DNA of 23,511 nt from Rhizophagus prolifer (lineage: Eukaryota; Glomeromycota; Glomeromycetes; Glomerales; Glomeraceae): NCBI GenBank assembly GCA_019425655.1, contig NQWY01024839.1:1-23511 (forward strand), in the 5' to 3' direction. Under the pieces are notes generated by a model. It worked only from the letters and a program-made list of their open reading frames with translations. It was not told the origin of the DNA and did no database searches. Shown here piece by piece: positions 9,573 through 17,647 of the stretch. The first letter of the stretch is position 1. Each line of letters opens with the position of its first letter. The position numbers and the translations under genes were made by a program.

Positions 9573-9794
9573 ATGTTGGATAAAATATGCCGATATAGCA
9601 CCGTAATTTTCGTGACAGCCCGATTACGGAAAATTCATCTACCAGCCTATACTCATCTTGCGGTCAATTGCAAAAAATCAAATAAATCTAAAACTCTCAG
9701 CTTCTTTTATATTGGCATGATGGACAACGATTCTCTTTTTACTGGAATCTGTTGTATAATATGTTTAGTCATGGCGACAAACCAAACTGAATGA
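9573..9794 (+). CDS. Small hypothetical frame, 73 aa (weak)
   Basis: An ATG-started frame in a stretch (about 9430-10117) free of the repeat modules, which is the main reason to list it. The protein is not recognised. It has a basic middle (CKKSNKSKTLS) and a hydrophobic, cysteine-bearing end (SLFTGICCIICLVMA) that could be a membrane segment or chance. A second small frame in another reading frame starts 59 bp downstream. This length is not remarkable for random sequence, so it may not be a gene. Confidence 0.2.
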   Translation: MLDKICRYSTVIFVTARLRKIHLPAYTHLAVNCKKSNKSKTLSFFYIGMMDNDSLFTGICCIICLVMATNQTE

Positions 9795-9852
9795 TATTCG
9801 CACGTTATGCATACTAGTTCCCGTTTCTGATCTAACTACTTTGTATTGCAAT

Positions 9853-10116
9853 ATGGATCAGAAAATGTTAAATGCGGATAGTCTCATTATCGTTTGTAGA
9901 AAACAAGTTTGGTTAATCGTTGATAACAAAAGTATTTACAAACGCAATAAACATAACCGATATTTCGTGTTTATAATTCTTAGGAACGAACCAGAAAAGT
10001 CCTATGAGACCGAGAATCGGATTTCCACTTTGAGCTTATACAATTTTGTTAGAATATTACCTAGACTAACTCGTGTTACTCGAAGCAGAAGGTCTGAATC
10101 CAATATACTTCAGTAA
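9853..10116 (+). CDS. Small hypothetical frame, 87 aa (weak)
   Basis: I chose the first ATG (9853), since the frame upstream of it offers only a TTG. The product is basic, with a beta-like VWLIVDNKSIYKRNKHN stretch and an Arg/Ser-rich tail (TRVTRSRRSESN). It is not recognised. The frame ends 3 bp before the TCACGTGA octamer at 10119-10126, which opens the next K/C module cluster, so it fills the module-free island exactly on that side. It may be a real small gene, or simply the longest chance frame of the island. Confidence 0.25.
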   Translation: MDQKMLNADSLIIVCRKQVWLIVDNKSIYKRNKHNRYFVFIILRNEPEKSYETENRISTLSLYNFVRILPRLTRVTRSRRSESNILQ

Positions 10117-10118
10117 AA

Positions 10119-10192
10119 TCACGTGACTTGTATCGTTTCCTGAGGAAACAGTTTTTGGAAAAAATTACATTGCAAAGCAATGCCCTCCAGGC
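10119..10192. repeat. Cluster: TCACGTGA, module K, module C
   Basis: The octamer TCACGTGA (10119-10126) is followed by GTTTCC-tga-GGAAAC (10135-10149). The C hairpin CATTGC-aaa-GCAATG (10168-10182) follows, continuing into ccctccaggc. The tail ccctccaggc recurs at about 23314-23325, and with one change at 21935. Confidence 0.65.
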
Positions 10193-11239
10193 TGATCAAA
10201 ATACTATACTAGTTTAGATTGTAGAACTAATTTATAGAAACGCAAAAATAGTGTACCACATTACATTATTGTACATAGAGTGAATTTTGTGCACAGTCCA
10301 TTCATTCACAATAATCATTCCAAAAATGTGACCAAATATAGGTTAAGCTTACGAAGTAGCTATTTTTGCGTCACAGATCGTAATAAATGACCACATGACT
10401 TTGATCGTTAGGATGTGAGCTTCATCCTTCACTGATTTGATGCAGTACTATGAAAATGAACGATCAATATTCAAGGGTAATGCTTTTCATAATCATGTAC
10501 TATCACTATTAATGATGGTGCATGTATGATGAACGTACAATATATACTGTATATGGAGGAACGATATATTAATGTGATACGCTTACGTATCTTTGGGAGA
10601 AGCTTCAGAAGCATAATTGAATACATAATGAGGACTATATTAGAATTTACGCACACTTACTGCTTAAATTACTTTGGATAAGTTTTGTTTTCATGTCTGA
10701 TAAAGTGCGGCCTTTCATCAAAATCATTTGGACTATCCGGGACACTATATTACGTCAAAAGTTATGTCACAAATAACTAACCAAAACACATGCATCACGT
10801 AATAAATCTAGTTGTCCACTTCGTTTTAGCATCCTCTCAGCAATTGATTTTCTGTTGTCTACATTATCTCATCTTCGCAGTCGAGGATTCACTAGAAAAT
10901 ATTTGGAACAGGTTAACGAAAAGGAGGAAGCCTACGAAATAGAACTTCCCTGAAAGGCTCTAGCAAAGCTATTCCAAATAGTGCAACATGAGCGATTTGA
11001 TACTCAACTATTACAATGTACGATAGTGTATAGTGAATGATACTGCTCCCTTTTTGTGAAGTAAATTCGACAACAAAAGAGACGGTATTCAACTATAAAG
11101 ATAGGTGTTATCTGTGACCAATAATCAATGTAAATGCTAGTAGCTATAAACGAGAAATAGAGTTAAGAGAGGACGAATGAAAGTGATACTGTAGCTACTA
11201 AATTATTTTTTCTAAGGGAACCTCCATAATTTCATGGAA
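10193..11239. other. Gene-free stretch, few modules
   Basis: One plus-sense F copy (ctgttgtctacattatctc then atcttcgcagtcga, about 10851-10890) and a J word (gcctacgaaata, about 10930). A 61-codon minus frame at 10471-10656 looks random. Nothing else is supported. Confidence 0.35.
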
Positions 11240-11430
11240 TGGGCTAAAGCCTCCTCGTTCCTCGAAAAATCACTTCTTTGAAGGTCCATAAATGGACTGG
11301 AGAATTTTTTTGTAACGTTTGTTCTATTATTCATCTACGTAATTGAAAATGTCTATGCATAGTAAAACTATGAACCTAGATTTCTAGGACCTCCTATGTA
11401 AAGATCGTGGTTGAGCGGCAAGAGCCCTTG
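11240..11430 (+). repeat. Module A, plus copy of an inverted pair
   Basis: The stretch begins cctcgttcctcgaaaaatca, passes through tggagaatttttttgtaacg and tctattattcatctacgtaa, then a G word (cctaga-tt-tctagg, 11375-11388), ctatgtaaag and the core tggttgagcggcaagag. It faces the minus-strand copy ending at 11710, so the two could fold into a long hairpin. Confidence 0.65.
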
Positions 11431-11450
11431 GCTGGGCGAAGCCCACGGTC

Positions 11451-11509
11451 ATTCATAAGGCCGAAGGTCTTATTTAGTTAGAGGTCTTAGGAGATATGCT
11501 CCTAATGGT
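11451..11509 (+). repeat. Module R+Q, copy 1
   Basis: R is ataaggcc-gaa-ggtcttat, an imperfect hairpin. Q is aggtcttaggagatatgctc then ctaatgg, with a perfect 6-bp stem TAGGAG/CTCCTA (11488-11493, 11499-11504). The pair recurs in the same order at 12073-12129 (ataagactgaagggcttat, then aggttttaggagata). Confidence 0.6.
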
Positions 11510-11710
11510 TGAGCAGCAAAATTAGGAACACATTGCGAAGCCATACGCTGAGCACCTTGCCGTTCCACTACGCTCTTTATTCATTTTTTTACCACTCATA
11601 TGGGCTTTGCCAAGGCTATATCTGCATTATCTATTACGTAGAGGATTAATAGACAAAACGTATACAAAAATAAATCTTCATGATTTTTGAGGAACGAGGA
11701 AAATTAGTCC
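11506..11710 (-). repeat. Module A, minus copy with doubled core
   Basis: The order ggttgagcagc, ttaggaacacattgcgaag, then ccttgccgttccactacgct matches 19375-19440, where the core is present in both orientations. It continues through a J-like word (gggctttgcc) and the AT-rich half read backwards (gatgattaat-like, gtatacaaaa, ttcatgatttttgaggaacg). It forms an inverted pair with 11240-11430. Confidence 0.65.
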
Positions 11711-12072
11711 AAGGGATCTTCAAAGAAGTGAAGGGCATTTCCTAAGACCTTTAAAGAGGAAGTTCTAGAAACCTATGTTTCTTGGGGTATAGGTTGTTGC
11801 GAAAGATATTGTGCATATGCTTAGTGCAGGATGGATAAAAAATTTTGCCAAAAAATCTCGCTGACCTCCTAGATGCCATCTACCCAGAGGGCGCGAAGTA
11901 GAACTGGAAGAACTAGTAACTACGTTCCTAGGAGAATAGAGAGCAAATAACAAAAAAATAATGGTTCTCTATAACATTTATCTTTAATACGGTATGTATA
12001 TTGCGCAGGAGAACCTATAATATGCATATAGCGATTTATACTTTGTGCTTCCAAGCAAATATGGCAACCGTT

Positions 12073-12129
12073 ATTATAAGACTGAAGGGCTTATTGAACT
12101 AGAGGTTTTAGGAGATACTCTCATAATGG
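12073..12129 (+). repeat. Module R+Q, copy 2
   Basis: A diverged copy of 11451-11509 in the same orientation, ending ctcataatgg where copy 1 has ctcctaatgg. Past this point the two sites part: copy 1 continues into the A core, while copy 2 meets the candidate element at 12132. Confidence 0.55.
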
Positions 12130-12131
12130 GT

Positions 12132-12668
12132 CAGGAAAATCACGTGATTTTTTGATTTGAATACTTGCCCAATACAATCTACATGTAATAACTATATGGT
12201 TGTCTATAAACATTCGTAATTTAGTGCAGTCTCCAGCAATCATTATAGTAAGATGAGTTCGAACAGTATCAAAAATTCTGTAGTTAGTCCTAGTCGCTGC
12301 CAATCGATCAAAAATTGGCAGAGCAATAACCATCACGAAATTTTCAGAGTATTCAATATTGTACAAATACCTAATTTCTCAAAATTTATGCAATATAGTT
12401 AATAATATTGCATATATAATTTTTTGTACAAAGTTTGTACAAAAATTAAATCAATAAATTGCATAGAATTTACACTTTATATATTAAATTTGCAAATAAT
12501 GTGCATTTTCAAGGTATGCAAGTCGATTTTTTCATGCACAAAATTTTGCATATTTTTTGCACAAAAAAAATTTCCTGATGACCGAATAACGTATTCCACA
12601 GATTTATCGAATTCTATAAATTTGAACGACCCAAAGTCGTTAAAGTCACATGATTTTGGCAGCCCCTG
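12132..12668. mobile_element. Candidate MITE, 537 bp (weak)
   Basis: The left end (cagg, then aaaatcacgtgatttt) and the reverse complement of the right end (caggggctgcc, then aaaatcatgtgacttt) agree if about 7 bases are missing on the left. The inside is unusually AT-rich, with strong palindromes: a gtacaaa/tttgtac hairpin at 12418-12448 and gcaatat...aatattgc just before it. None of the mosaic modules occurs inside. No target duplication could be found, so the ends are tentative. Two 81-codon frames inside look random. Confidence 0.35.
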
Positions 12669-12930
12669 ATGAAATTACAAAACGGAGTGAACTGTATTGT
12701 TACTGCGACTCTTTGTTTTCACTAGTGCTCTTATTCATGTTCACGCTCGTATTATTTTCTTTGTTATGCCAGTAAAGGCGAGATAGTGATACTGAGATGG
12801 TTTCCAGAGTACTGATCTGCAAACGGCAGTCCATGAAAGATATTCTTCAAACACAGGCAATCTTACAATGTTCTGACCTTAGTGCTCAAAAACAAGTTGT
12901 TTATTATAGAATAATAACATGACGTGAAGA

Positions 12931-13235
12931 GGTGTGACCAGGGCGGTCACACCTGAGTAAAAATGTGGCGCAGTCGTAAACCGGAAAAATATTGGCAGGT
13001 GTGATCCTTCTTCTTACCTCAGAAATCATGAAGTTTTTTTTTGTATACATTCTTTATATTATTCACTTACAGTAATAATTTTGTGTACGAATAGTAAAAA
13101 ATGGAATAAAAAGCGTGGTTGAGCAGCAAGACGTTCAGGTCACACCTGAGGAGAAATGTGGCGCAGCAAAAACCAGAAAAATTTTGGCAGATGTGACCGA
13201 AGTGGTCACACTTGAGAAGAAATGTGGCACAGCAC
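12931..13235 (+). repeat. Module O array: three hairpin-linked units, split by module A
   Basis: GGTGTGACC-agggc-GGTCACACC (12931-12953) is a perfect 9-bp hairpin that opens unit 1 (12945 to about 13007: ggtcacacctgag, aaatgtggcgcag, ttggcaggtgtgat). Module A (about 13022-13137) follows. Unit 2 (13138-13198) ends TGTGACC-gaagt-GGTCACA, which opens unit 3 (13204 to about 13235, shortened). Each unit is about 61-62 bp with inverted ends. The 74-codon frame at 13115-13339 is an artefact of these repeats and has no ATG start. Confidence 0.75.
13022..13137 (+). repeat. Module A copy between two O units
   Basis: aaatcatgaag, then ttttttttgtatacattct, a tattattcacttac stretch and the core gcgtggttgagcagcaagac (13113-13132), running into gttcag and directly into the next O unit (ggtcacacc). 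At 16084-16205 the core is likewise followed by caggtcaca, so the A-O junction is a recurring one. Confidence 0.65.
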
Positions 13236-13239
13236 ACCA

Positions 13240-14374
13240 TTACTTATTTATGACTTTAGCTAAATCGTGGACAACAACCAATACAAATGTTATTGACAGC
13301 GATTTGCCCAATTTGGTTGTTAAAATAGGATACGACTAAAAGAAATTAGTGTAGTTGTATCGTATTGATACTGTTATCTCTTGCGATTTTATTGTTGTCG
13401 TGATTTTAGAAATCGTCGGAAAAATATCTGACAAGTAAAGTGTAACCCCCTCTAGGCATTATCATCATTAACAAAATACCTGACAAATACTGTATATTGT
13501 CATCGCCACCAAAATATAGTATCGTTACCAAAACGCATTGTCTTCATTACTGAAAATGCATCGTTATCGTTACCAAAAAGTGTTATCATGAAAGATGTGT
13601 TTTCAATTCCCACCCTCTTGTATACTGTATATTTCTGTTATTGGTGTTGTCCGCTGTTGCAAACAAAAAATTATTACGCAGTATCAATAATTTTTTAGTA
13701 ACGATATTAGTTATAGTCGTAGTCATCAACTCTTTGAAATGAGTAACATTAGCTACGTGTTATGTGTTATCCTTCCTCGGTACCTGAAAGAAGATACATT
13801 CCAAAGAAATACCTTCAGGTACTTCGCACAAACTTGAAGAGTCAGATATTTATTTTGCAAAACAACAGTCACACAAGTTATTCAAAATTCTCTTTAGGGT
13901 TGATTTTGTTACCGTACCCAAAATAAACCGTTACCAAAAACAAACGTTATAAATAGCATGCAAGAACGGGTTGCACACATCTATCCCAATGGACTATTGC
14001 CGTTTAAGCTTCGTGTTTATTTTCGATTACAACAATACTAACATTCCTACCATTCATGACAGTCGATTATCACCTTAGTAGTAAATGTGTACTACTTGAA
14101 GGGCGCTAAAAGCGTAGTATGGTGGATGGATTATCATCTCTAGTGGATTTTCGTAGAAACAAGGTATCCTATTATTTTGATAATGATAGCGTACGTAAAT
14201 TACAGAACGAAGTAAATTGCAACTTTTGGTAACGAGAATATTTTCGATATGTTTCTACGATTCTTGTTGATAGCCATGGCTATTGCCGGAATGCGGTTTT
14301 ATTCTCAAATGTCAATAGCTATTTGTCGTCCACTACTAAAGAAAGATAACCTTTCAGCGGGATAGTATGTCTTA
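13240..14374. other. Gene-free stretch rich in family I words
   Basis: The exact 12-mer ttttggtaacga occurs in the minus sense at 13522-13533 and 13567-13578 and in the plus sense at 14224-14235. A near copy (ccgttaccaaaa) is at about 13930. A word gaagggcgctaaaagcgta (about 14099) matches gaagggcgctgaaagcgta at about 6592. No coding frame is supported. Confidence 0.45.
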
Positions 14375-15544
14375 ATGTTTCTATTTTTCCTATGGGAACT
14401 TCTTCCTACGGAATCATTTCCATATTTTCTCCGCTTTCTGCCTTTCACTTCCCCATTTGAAGTAACGAATTCTTTATTAAAAATGTTTATCAAATGCGAA
14501 AATACTAACAGCTATAAGAATATCTCTGAGAAAAAGTCACCTAATGAACGCAATGCTGTGTCTCCCCTTTCTAAAACTACCAGACAAGAGCTTTTGTTTT
14601 CCTGTGTCAATAGCATCAGAAATTGCATAGTCAATCCCACCCTTAACGTCAAAGCGTCTGCTGATTCTCCTCTCGATGCAAACCAACAATATTCCTCTCC
14701 GGATTCTATTCAGAGCTGTAAATTAGTTCGCACACTGCATATCAGGACTTTGTTGCTCACAGGTGCCGCCAAACCATGCAGCATTATCCTTATTAAGCAT
14801 AACTTGGGAAATGTATACAATACGCTTGTTACTAAGTCCCCAAATATTTCTGAAGACGCTGCCATCAATATAGTGGAAAGACTTAACGATGAAAATGATG
14901 TAACTGCTTCGGAAAAGAATTCATTACATAAATATAGGCGAAGTCTACGAAGTAAATTGTGTGAACTCTATGAACATGATGGCGAAAAAATACTCAAGCT
15001 TAACAAGCTAGCAGTCCAACATGTCTACAATAACCTAGACAAAGTCAATCTTGATGAGACACTAGTTAAGGAACTGCGGAAAGAGCGTAAACATAGGTTC
15101 TCTAGATATGCTGACTGTGATGACTTCTCGTCAGATCATATTAGCTATGAGAAAGAAGGATGTAACCTGTATAACAAACGTAATATAAGGGCGTTTCAAT
15201 CGGGTTGCCTTGTCATTAGCATCTTGCACACGTGTGGTTTTCAGTACACTCGAGACAAGAATAATGTACGAACCGGTATACTAGAAAGGAATGCGTGTGA
15301 GCTGCAGCCAACAATTGAGAAGTACATATACAAGTTCTCACACGAGTCAGAAACAAGGAAGGACAACGTGGATACACTTAGTAAAGAGAAGGACAGAGAA
15401 CGTTTCCTTAGTAAAAACCCGTCTTTCATAAACTCTATCATATGTAAAACGCTTGGACACGAAAGTCGTGGAGCAAGTGGAGCGGCAACTATTTACACTT
15501 ATCAAAAGACCATAGACAAACTATTTGTTTTCGAAAAAGGATAA
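14375..15544 (+). CDS. Unrecognised protein, 389 aa (353 aa from the second ATG)
   Basis: This is the longest frame in the window and almost certainly coding at this AT content. I do not recognise the product. The first 36 residues (MFLFFLWELL...) are hydrophobic and could be a signal or anchor segment, or untranslated sequence: the ATG at 14483 (MFIKCENTNS) is preceded by ttattaaaa and is the better start by composition. The rest is soluble, charged and mostly helical-looking. A basic patch KELRKERKHRFSR lies near residues 234-246, with an Asp/Ser-rich DCDDFSSD just after. There is no cysteine/histidine zinc pattern and no known catalytic motif. No intron is needed. The gene stands alone: about 1.1 kb upstream and 1.7 kb downstream are gene-free. 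A 23-bp stretch at 14936-14958 resembles the J repeat module. A viral or lineage-specific orphan gene is the likeliest identity. Confidence 0.75.
   Translation: MFLFFLWELLPTESFPYFLRFLPFTSPFEVTNSLLKMFIKCENTNSYKNISEKKSPNERNAVSPLSKTTRQELLFSCVNSIRNCIVNPTLNVKASADSPLDANQQYSSPDSIQSCKLVRTLHIRTLLLTGAAKPCSIILIKHNLGNVYNTLVTKSPNISEDAAINIVERLNDENDVTASEKNSLHKYRRSLRSKLCELYEHDGEKILKLNKLAVQHVYNNLDKVNLDETLVKELRKERKHRFSRYADCDDFSSDHISYEKEGCNLYNKRNIRAFQSGCLVISILHTCGFQYTRDKNNVRTGILERNACELQPTIEKYIYKFSHESETRKDNVDTLSKEKDRERFLSKNPSFINSIICKTLGHESRGASGAATIYTYQKTIDKLFVFEKG
14936..14958 (+). repeat. J-like module inside the coding frame
   Basis: aggcgaagt followed by ctacgaagtaaatt matches 6397-6419 (aggctttgc, ctacgaagtaaatt) at 19 of 23 positions, the last 14 exactly. 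It encodes RRSLRSKL in frame. The only block of change is the hairpin loop (gaa for ttt), as between copies elsewhere. Confidence 0.4.
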
Positions 15545-16067
15545 TCCTGCGTTTGCATTCCTGTTAGGCCTTTCATTTACTCTCTTTCTCGAAAATTCAG
15601 GCGCATATGGCATCGATTACGACCCTTACTCATGAAATATAAACGGATTAATAAGTTGGAAGGCATGACCAAATAACTTTACCAAAACAACCTTCACTTG
15701 TCATCATACTATTACCTGTACATACAGCGTATTCAAACCTTCTTTTGAAGAAGGGATACTGGATCACAAAAAATAGGGGGATTTTTGTGTCATCCTAAAA
15801 AGGCGAAACTCTTATGGTTGAACGCTATTTCTCTGTGTGCCCATTGAGTAAAACCTAAGGGGATAGGACAGAAACTCAAATAGGTAGGTTGTGCGCACAG
15901 CGCTGAGTACGTTTTACTGACCGAGTTTTTCATCATGATCTTAATGGACATTATGGCAATAGATTGATGATTAGTAGTACATCTACCTTTTTTTGGTCAT
16001 TCATTTCCTGCGAACAATAAATGATAGTGAATGTGAGAACAAATGTGGACATTAGTCCATAGACCTT
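15545..16067. other. Gene-free stretch, nothing recognised
   Basis: No frame of note and no clear module. A short inverted stretch (aaaaaataggggg, then atttttgtg) at about 15768-15788 could weakly serve as a 3' end for the preceding gene. Confidence 0.3.
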
Positions 16068-16205
16068 CAGTCGGAGACTGGGCTTCGGCCCAAAGAAGCG
16101 AAGATTTTTTGTATACAACTTGTCCATTATTCATTCACGTAATAGATTTTGTGATAGATAGTTAAAAATGAATGAACAGCGTGGTGAGAGGAAGACTGTC
16201 AGGTC
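16068..16205 (+). repeat. Module B double hairpin joined to module A
   Basis: CAGTC-gga-GACTG (16068-16080) shares its last G with GGGC-ttcg-GCCC (16080-16091), whose loop is the C(TTCG)G type known to be exceptionally stable in RNA. It leads through aaagaagcgaag into the AT-rich half of A (gattttttgtatacaac, gtccattattcattcac) and an altered core (agcgtggtgagaggaagac), then caggtcaca. Confidence 0.65.
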
Positions 16206-16439
16206 ACAGTTGTCTTAATCCAAAGTTACGTCTACCTCACGCAATGCAAATTGTGTAATAGTCACGTGCATATTACAATAATGGGACCGTGACATAGGGT
16301 CACAGACTCACAGACAGTAGTCTTATTTTATAGTTCCACAGAACTGCACCTGCTTCACGTAACACTCTGAACCTCTTTCGGGAACTCCTTGTTTTTGGCA
16401 CAGTTTTAACTGCCTACAAGCAATGCCTATTACTGTGGA

Positions 16440-16495
16440 TGATTCGTAAGACAAAACGCATACAAAAAAAATTCTGAGGAACAAGGAGGCTTTGG
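16440..16495 (-). repeat. Module A end, inverted partner of 16084-16205
   Basis: gatgattcgtaagacaaaac, then gcatacaaaaaaaattctg and aggaacaaggag, is the AT-rich half of A in the minus sense without its core. With the plus copy it makes an inverted pair enclosing about 250 bp. Confidence 0.5.
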
Positions 16496-16649
16496 GAGCC
16501 TTTCGAAGAAATAGCCCATTTCATGAAATTAGTCATCGGGATGTATTCTTGGTTACACATTTTTTAGTATGCTCGCATGATACCGCACGTTTAAAACTAC
16601 GTGACCAACAATCACCCTGATGACAAATTTGTTTACACATATGTACCTT

Positions 16650-16685
16650 CAGTCGGAGACTGGGCTTCGTCCAAAGAAGTGAAAG
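16650..16685 (+). repeat. Module B copy
   Basis: CAGTC-gga-GACTG then gggcttcgtcc and aaagaagtgaaag. Its left flank (taccttcagtcgg) matches the copy at 16068 (gaccttcagtcgg). The 63-codon minus frame at 16533-16724 runs through it and is not a gene. Confidence 0.6.
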
Positions 16686-16979
16686 TGTGGAACAGATGGA
16701 ACCGTAGCAAAAGAAATATATCATGTTAGAGAAAAAAGAATCAGAATGTCTTGTATTAGTAAGATTATGAACAGCCTATAAGACGAAGGGCTATAAATAA
16801 GTCTTCCATAAGATAGTGTACCTGACGAGTGCTAAGGTGTGGCTGTCCGGTTTTATTGAAGGCATCAAAATCTCTTGGACGGCAGATCATCTCTTAGATG
16901 TTTCTTCATCTTCGATGTGTAGAAAAAGCAGAATATGCAAATACCCAACAACGCATAGAAGTTTAGTGAAACTGAGCTA

Positions 16980-17060
16980 CGCTCACTTCGTAGGCTCTGC
17001 CTAGTAAAAGAGGTTTATACATTTTTACCAGATGTCTGGGCTTTGTCTACGAAGTGAGGA
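16980..17060. repeat. Inverted pair of module J
   Basis: cacttcgtaggctctgcctag (minus sense, about 16985-17005) faces ctgggctttgtctacgaagtg (plus sense, about 17036-17057). Together they could form a hairpin with a short AT-rich loop. The 62-codon frame ending at 17004 has a GTG start and ends in the module, so it is not called. Confidence 0.55.
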
Positions 17061-17296
17061 ATTGCGATAAAAAAGGGGGGTATAAATGTTACTTCCAATG
17101 AAGGTGTTGCAAACATCACTAACCGAGTCTAATGACAACCAGTTTGTTAGACTTTTACTGCCATATACGTAATATCGTACTGTGCAGGAGCCCCTTACAT
17201 GTAAGTCATTTTTCAGATTCCATTCTCTTTTGCATGATAAGCAATCTTTCTTTTGTATTACATAATGTTCCTCTTTTCACGCCGTAGCCTAGAATG

Positions 17297-17479
17297 CTAT
17301 TGGCAACAATGAACACATAACCGTGTAATCGTATTGGCCTTACAACCACAAGAAATGCAAGGAGAAGGAGGCATAGTACCTCTTCGTTTAATGGCAAAAG
17401 CATGCATCCCACAGTACTCATTTTTTGTGGAGCGGGTACAGTATTCTTTTGTCCCCTTAACTAACCAATAACACGGCAT
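17297..17479 (-). CDS. Small zinc-knuckle protein, 60 aa
   Basis: It begins with an ATG (17479) and ends in a stop after CVHCCQ. Seen in the protein: C3-x10-C14-x8-C23-x2-H26 (CTRSTKNEYCGMH), then a basic link KRRG (31-34), then C41-x2-C44-x-C46 and C55-x2-C58-C59. This gives two likely zinc-binding clusters in 60 residues. Short C-x(about 10)-C-x(about 8)-YC-x2-H knuckles are, as I recall, typical of small or N-terminal domains in large DNA viruses of the Nucleocytoviricota; their role is mostly unknown. So many paired Cys/His in sensible spacing are unlikely by chance, which is why I prefer this frame over the overlapping 71-codon frame at 17206-17421. It stands alone, and its upstream side (17513-17535) is a module B hairpin. 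Binding to nucleic acid or protein is inference. Confidence 0.6.
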   Translation of the reverse strand: MPCYWLVKGTKEYCTRSTKNEYCGMHAFAIKRRGTMPPSPCISCGCKANTITRLCVHCCQ

Positions 17480-17512
17480 AATAGAATATCTTACATGAAT
17501 TAGCGCATATTT

Positions 17513-17535
17513 CAGTCGAAGACTGGGCTACGCCC
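17513..17535 (+). repeat. Module B copy upstream of the zinc-knuckle gene
   Basis: CAGTC-gaa-GACTG (17513-17525) and GGGC-tac-GCCC (17525-17535). It begins 34 bp before the ATG of the minus-strand gene at 17479, so it would lie in its promoter or 5' leader. Confidence 0.6.
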
Positions 17536-17563
17536 AAAATGCATAAAGTAAAGTCAGGAATTA

Positions 17564-17647
17564 GTAGACAGATGTGCGTAGACGGATATGTGTAGACAGG
17601 TACATGTAGACAGGTGCATGTAGACAGGTATGCGTAGGTGGGTATAT
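17564..17647 (+). repeat. Minisatellite, 14-bp unit, about six copies
   Basis: Successive units gtagacagatgtgc, gtagacggatatgt, gtagacaggtacat, gtagacaggtgcat and gtagacaggtatgc occupy 17564-17633. A diverged sixth (gtaggtgggtatat) follows. The unit length is not a multiple of three, so the 68-codon minus frame through it is not a gene. Confidence 0.85.

Noticed and set aside
13115-13339. 74-codon frame with an internal repeat
   Set aside because: It opens at GTG inside module A, and its internal repeat is the O module.
17206-17421. 71-codon minus-strand frame with a hydrophobic stretch
   Set aside because: Overlaps the zinc-knuckle frame in another phase; the Cys/His spacing of the latter is much more specific.
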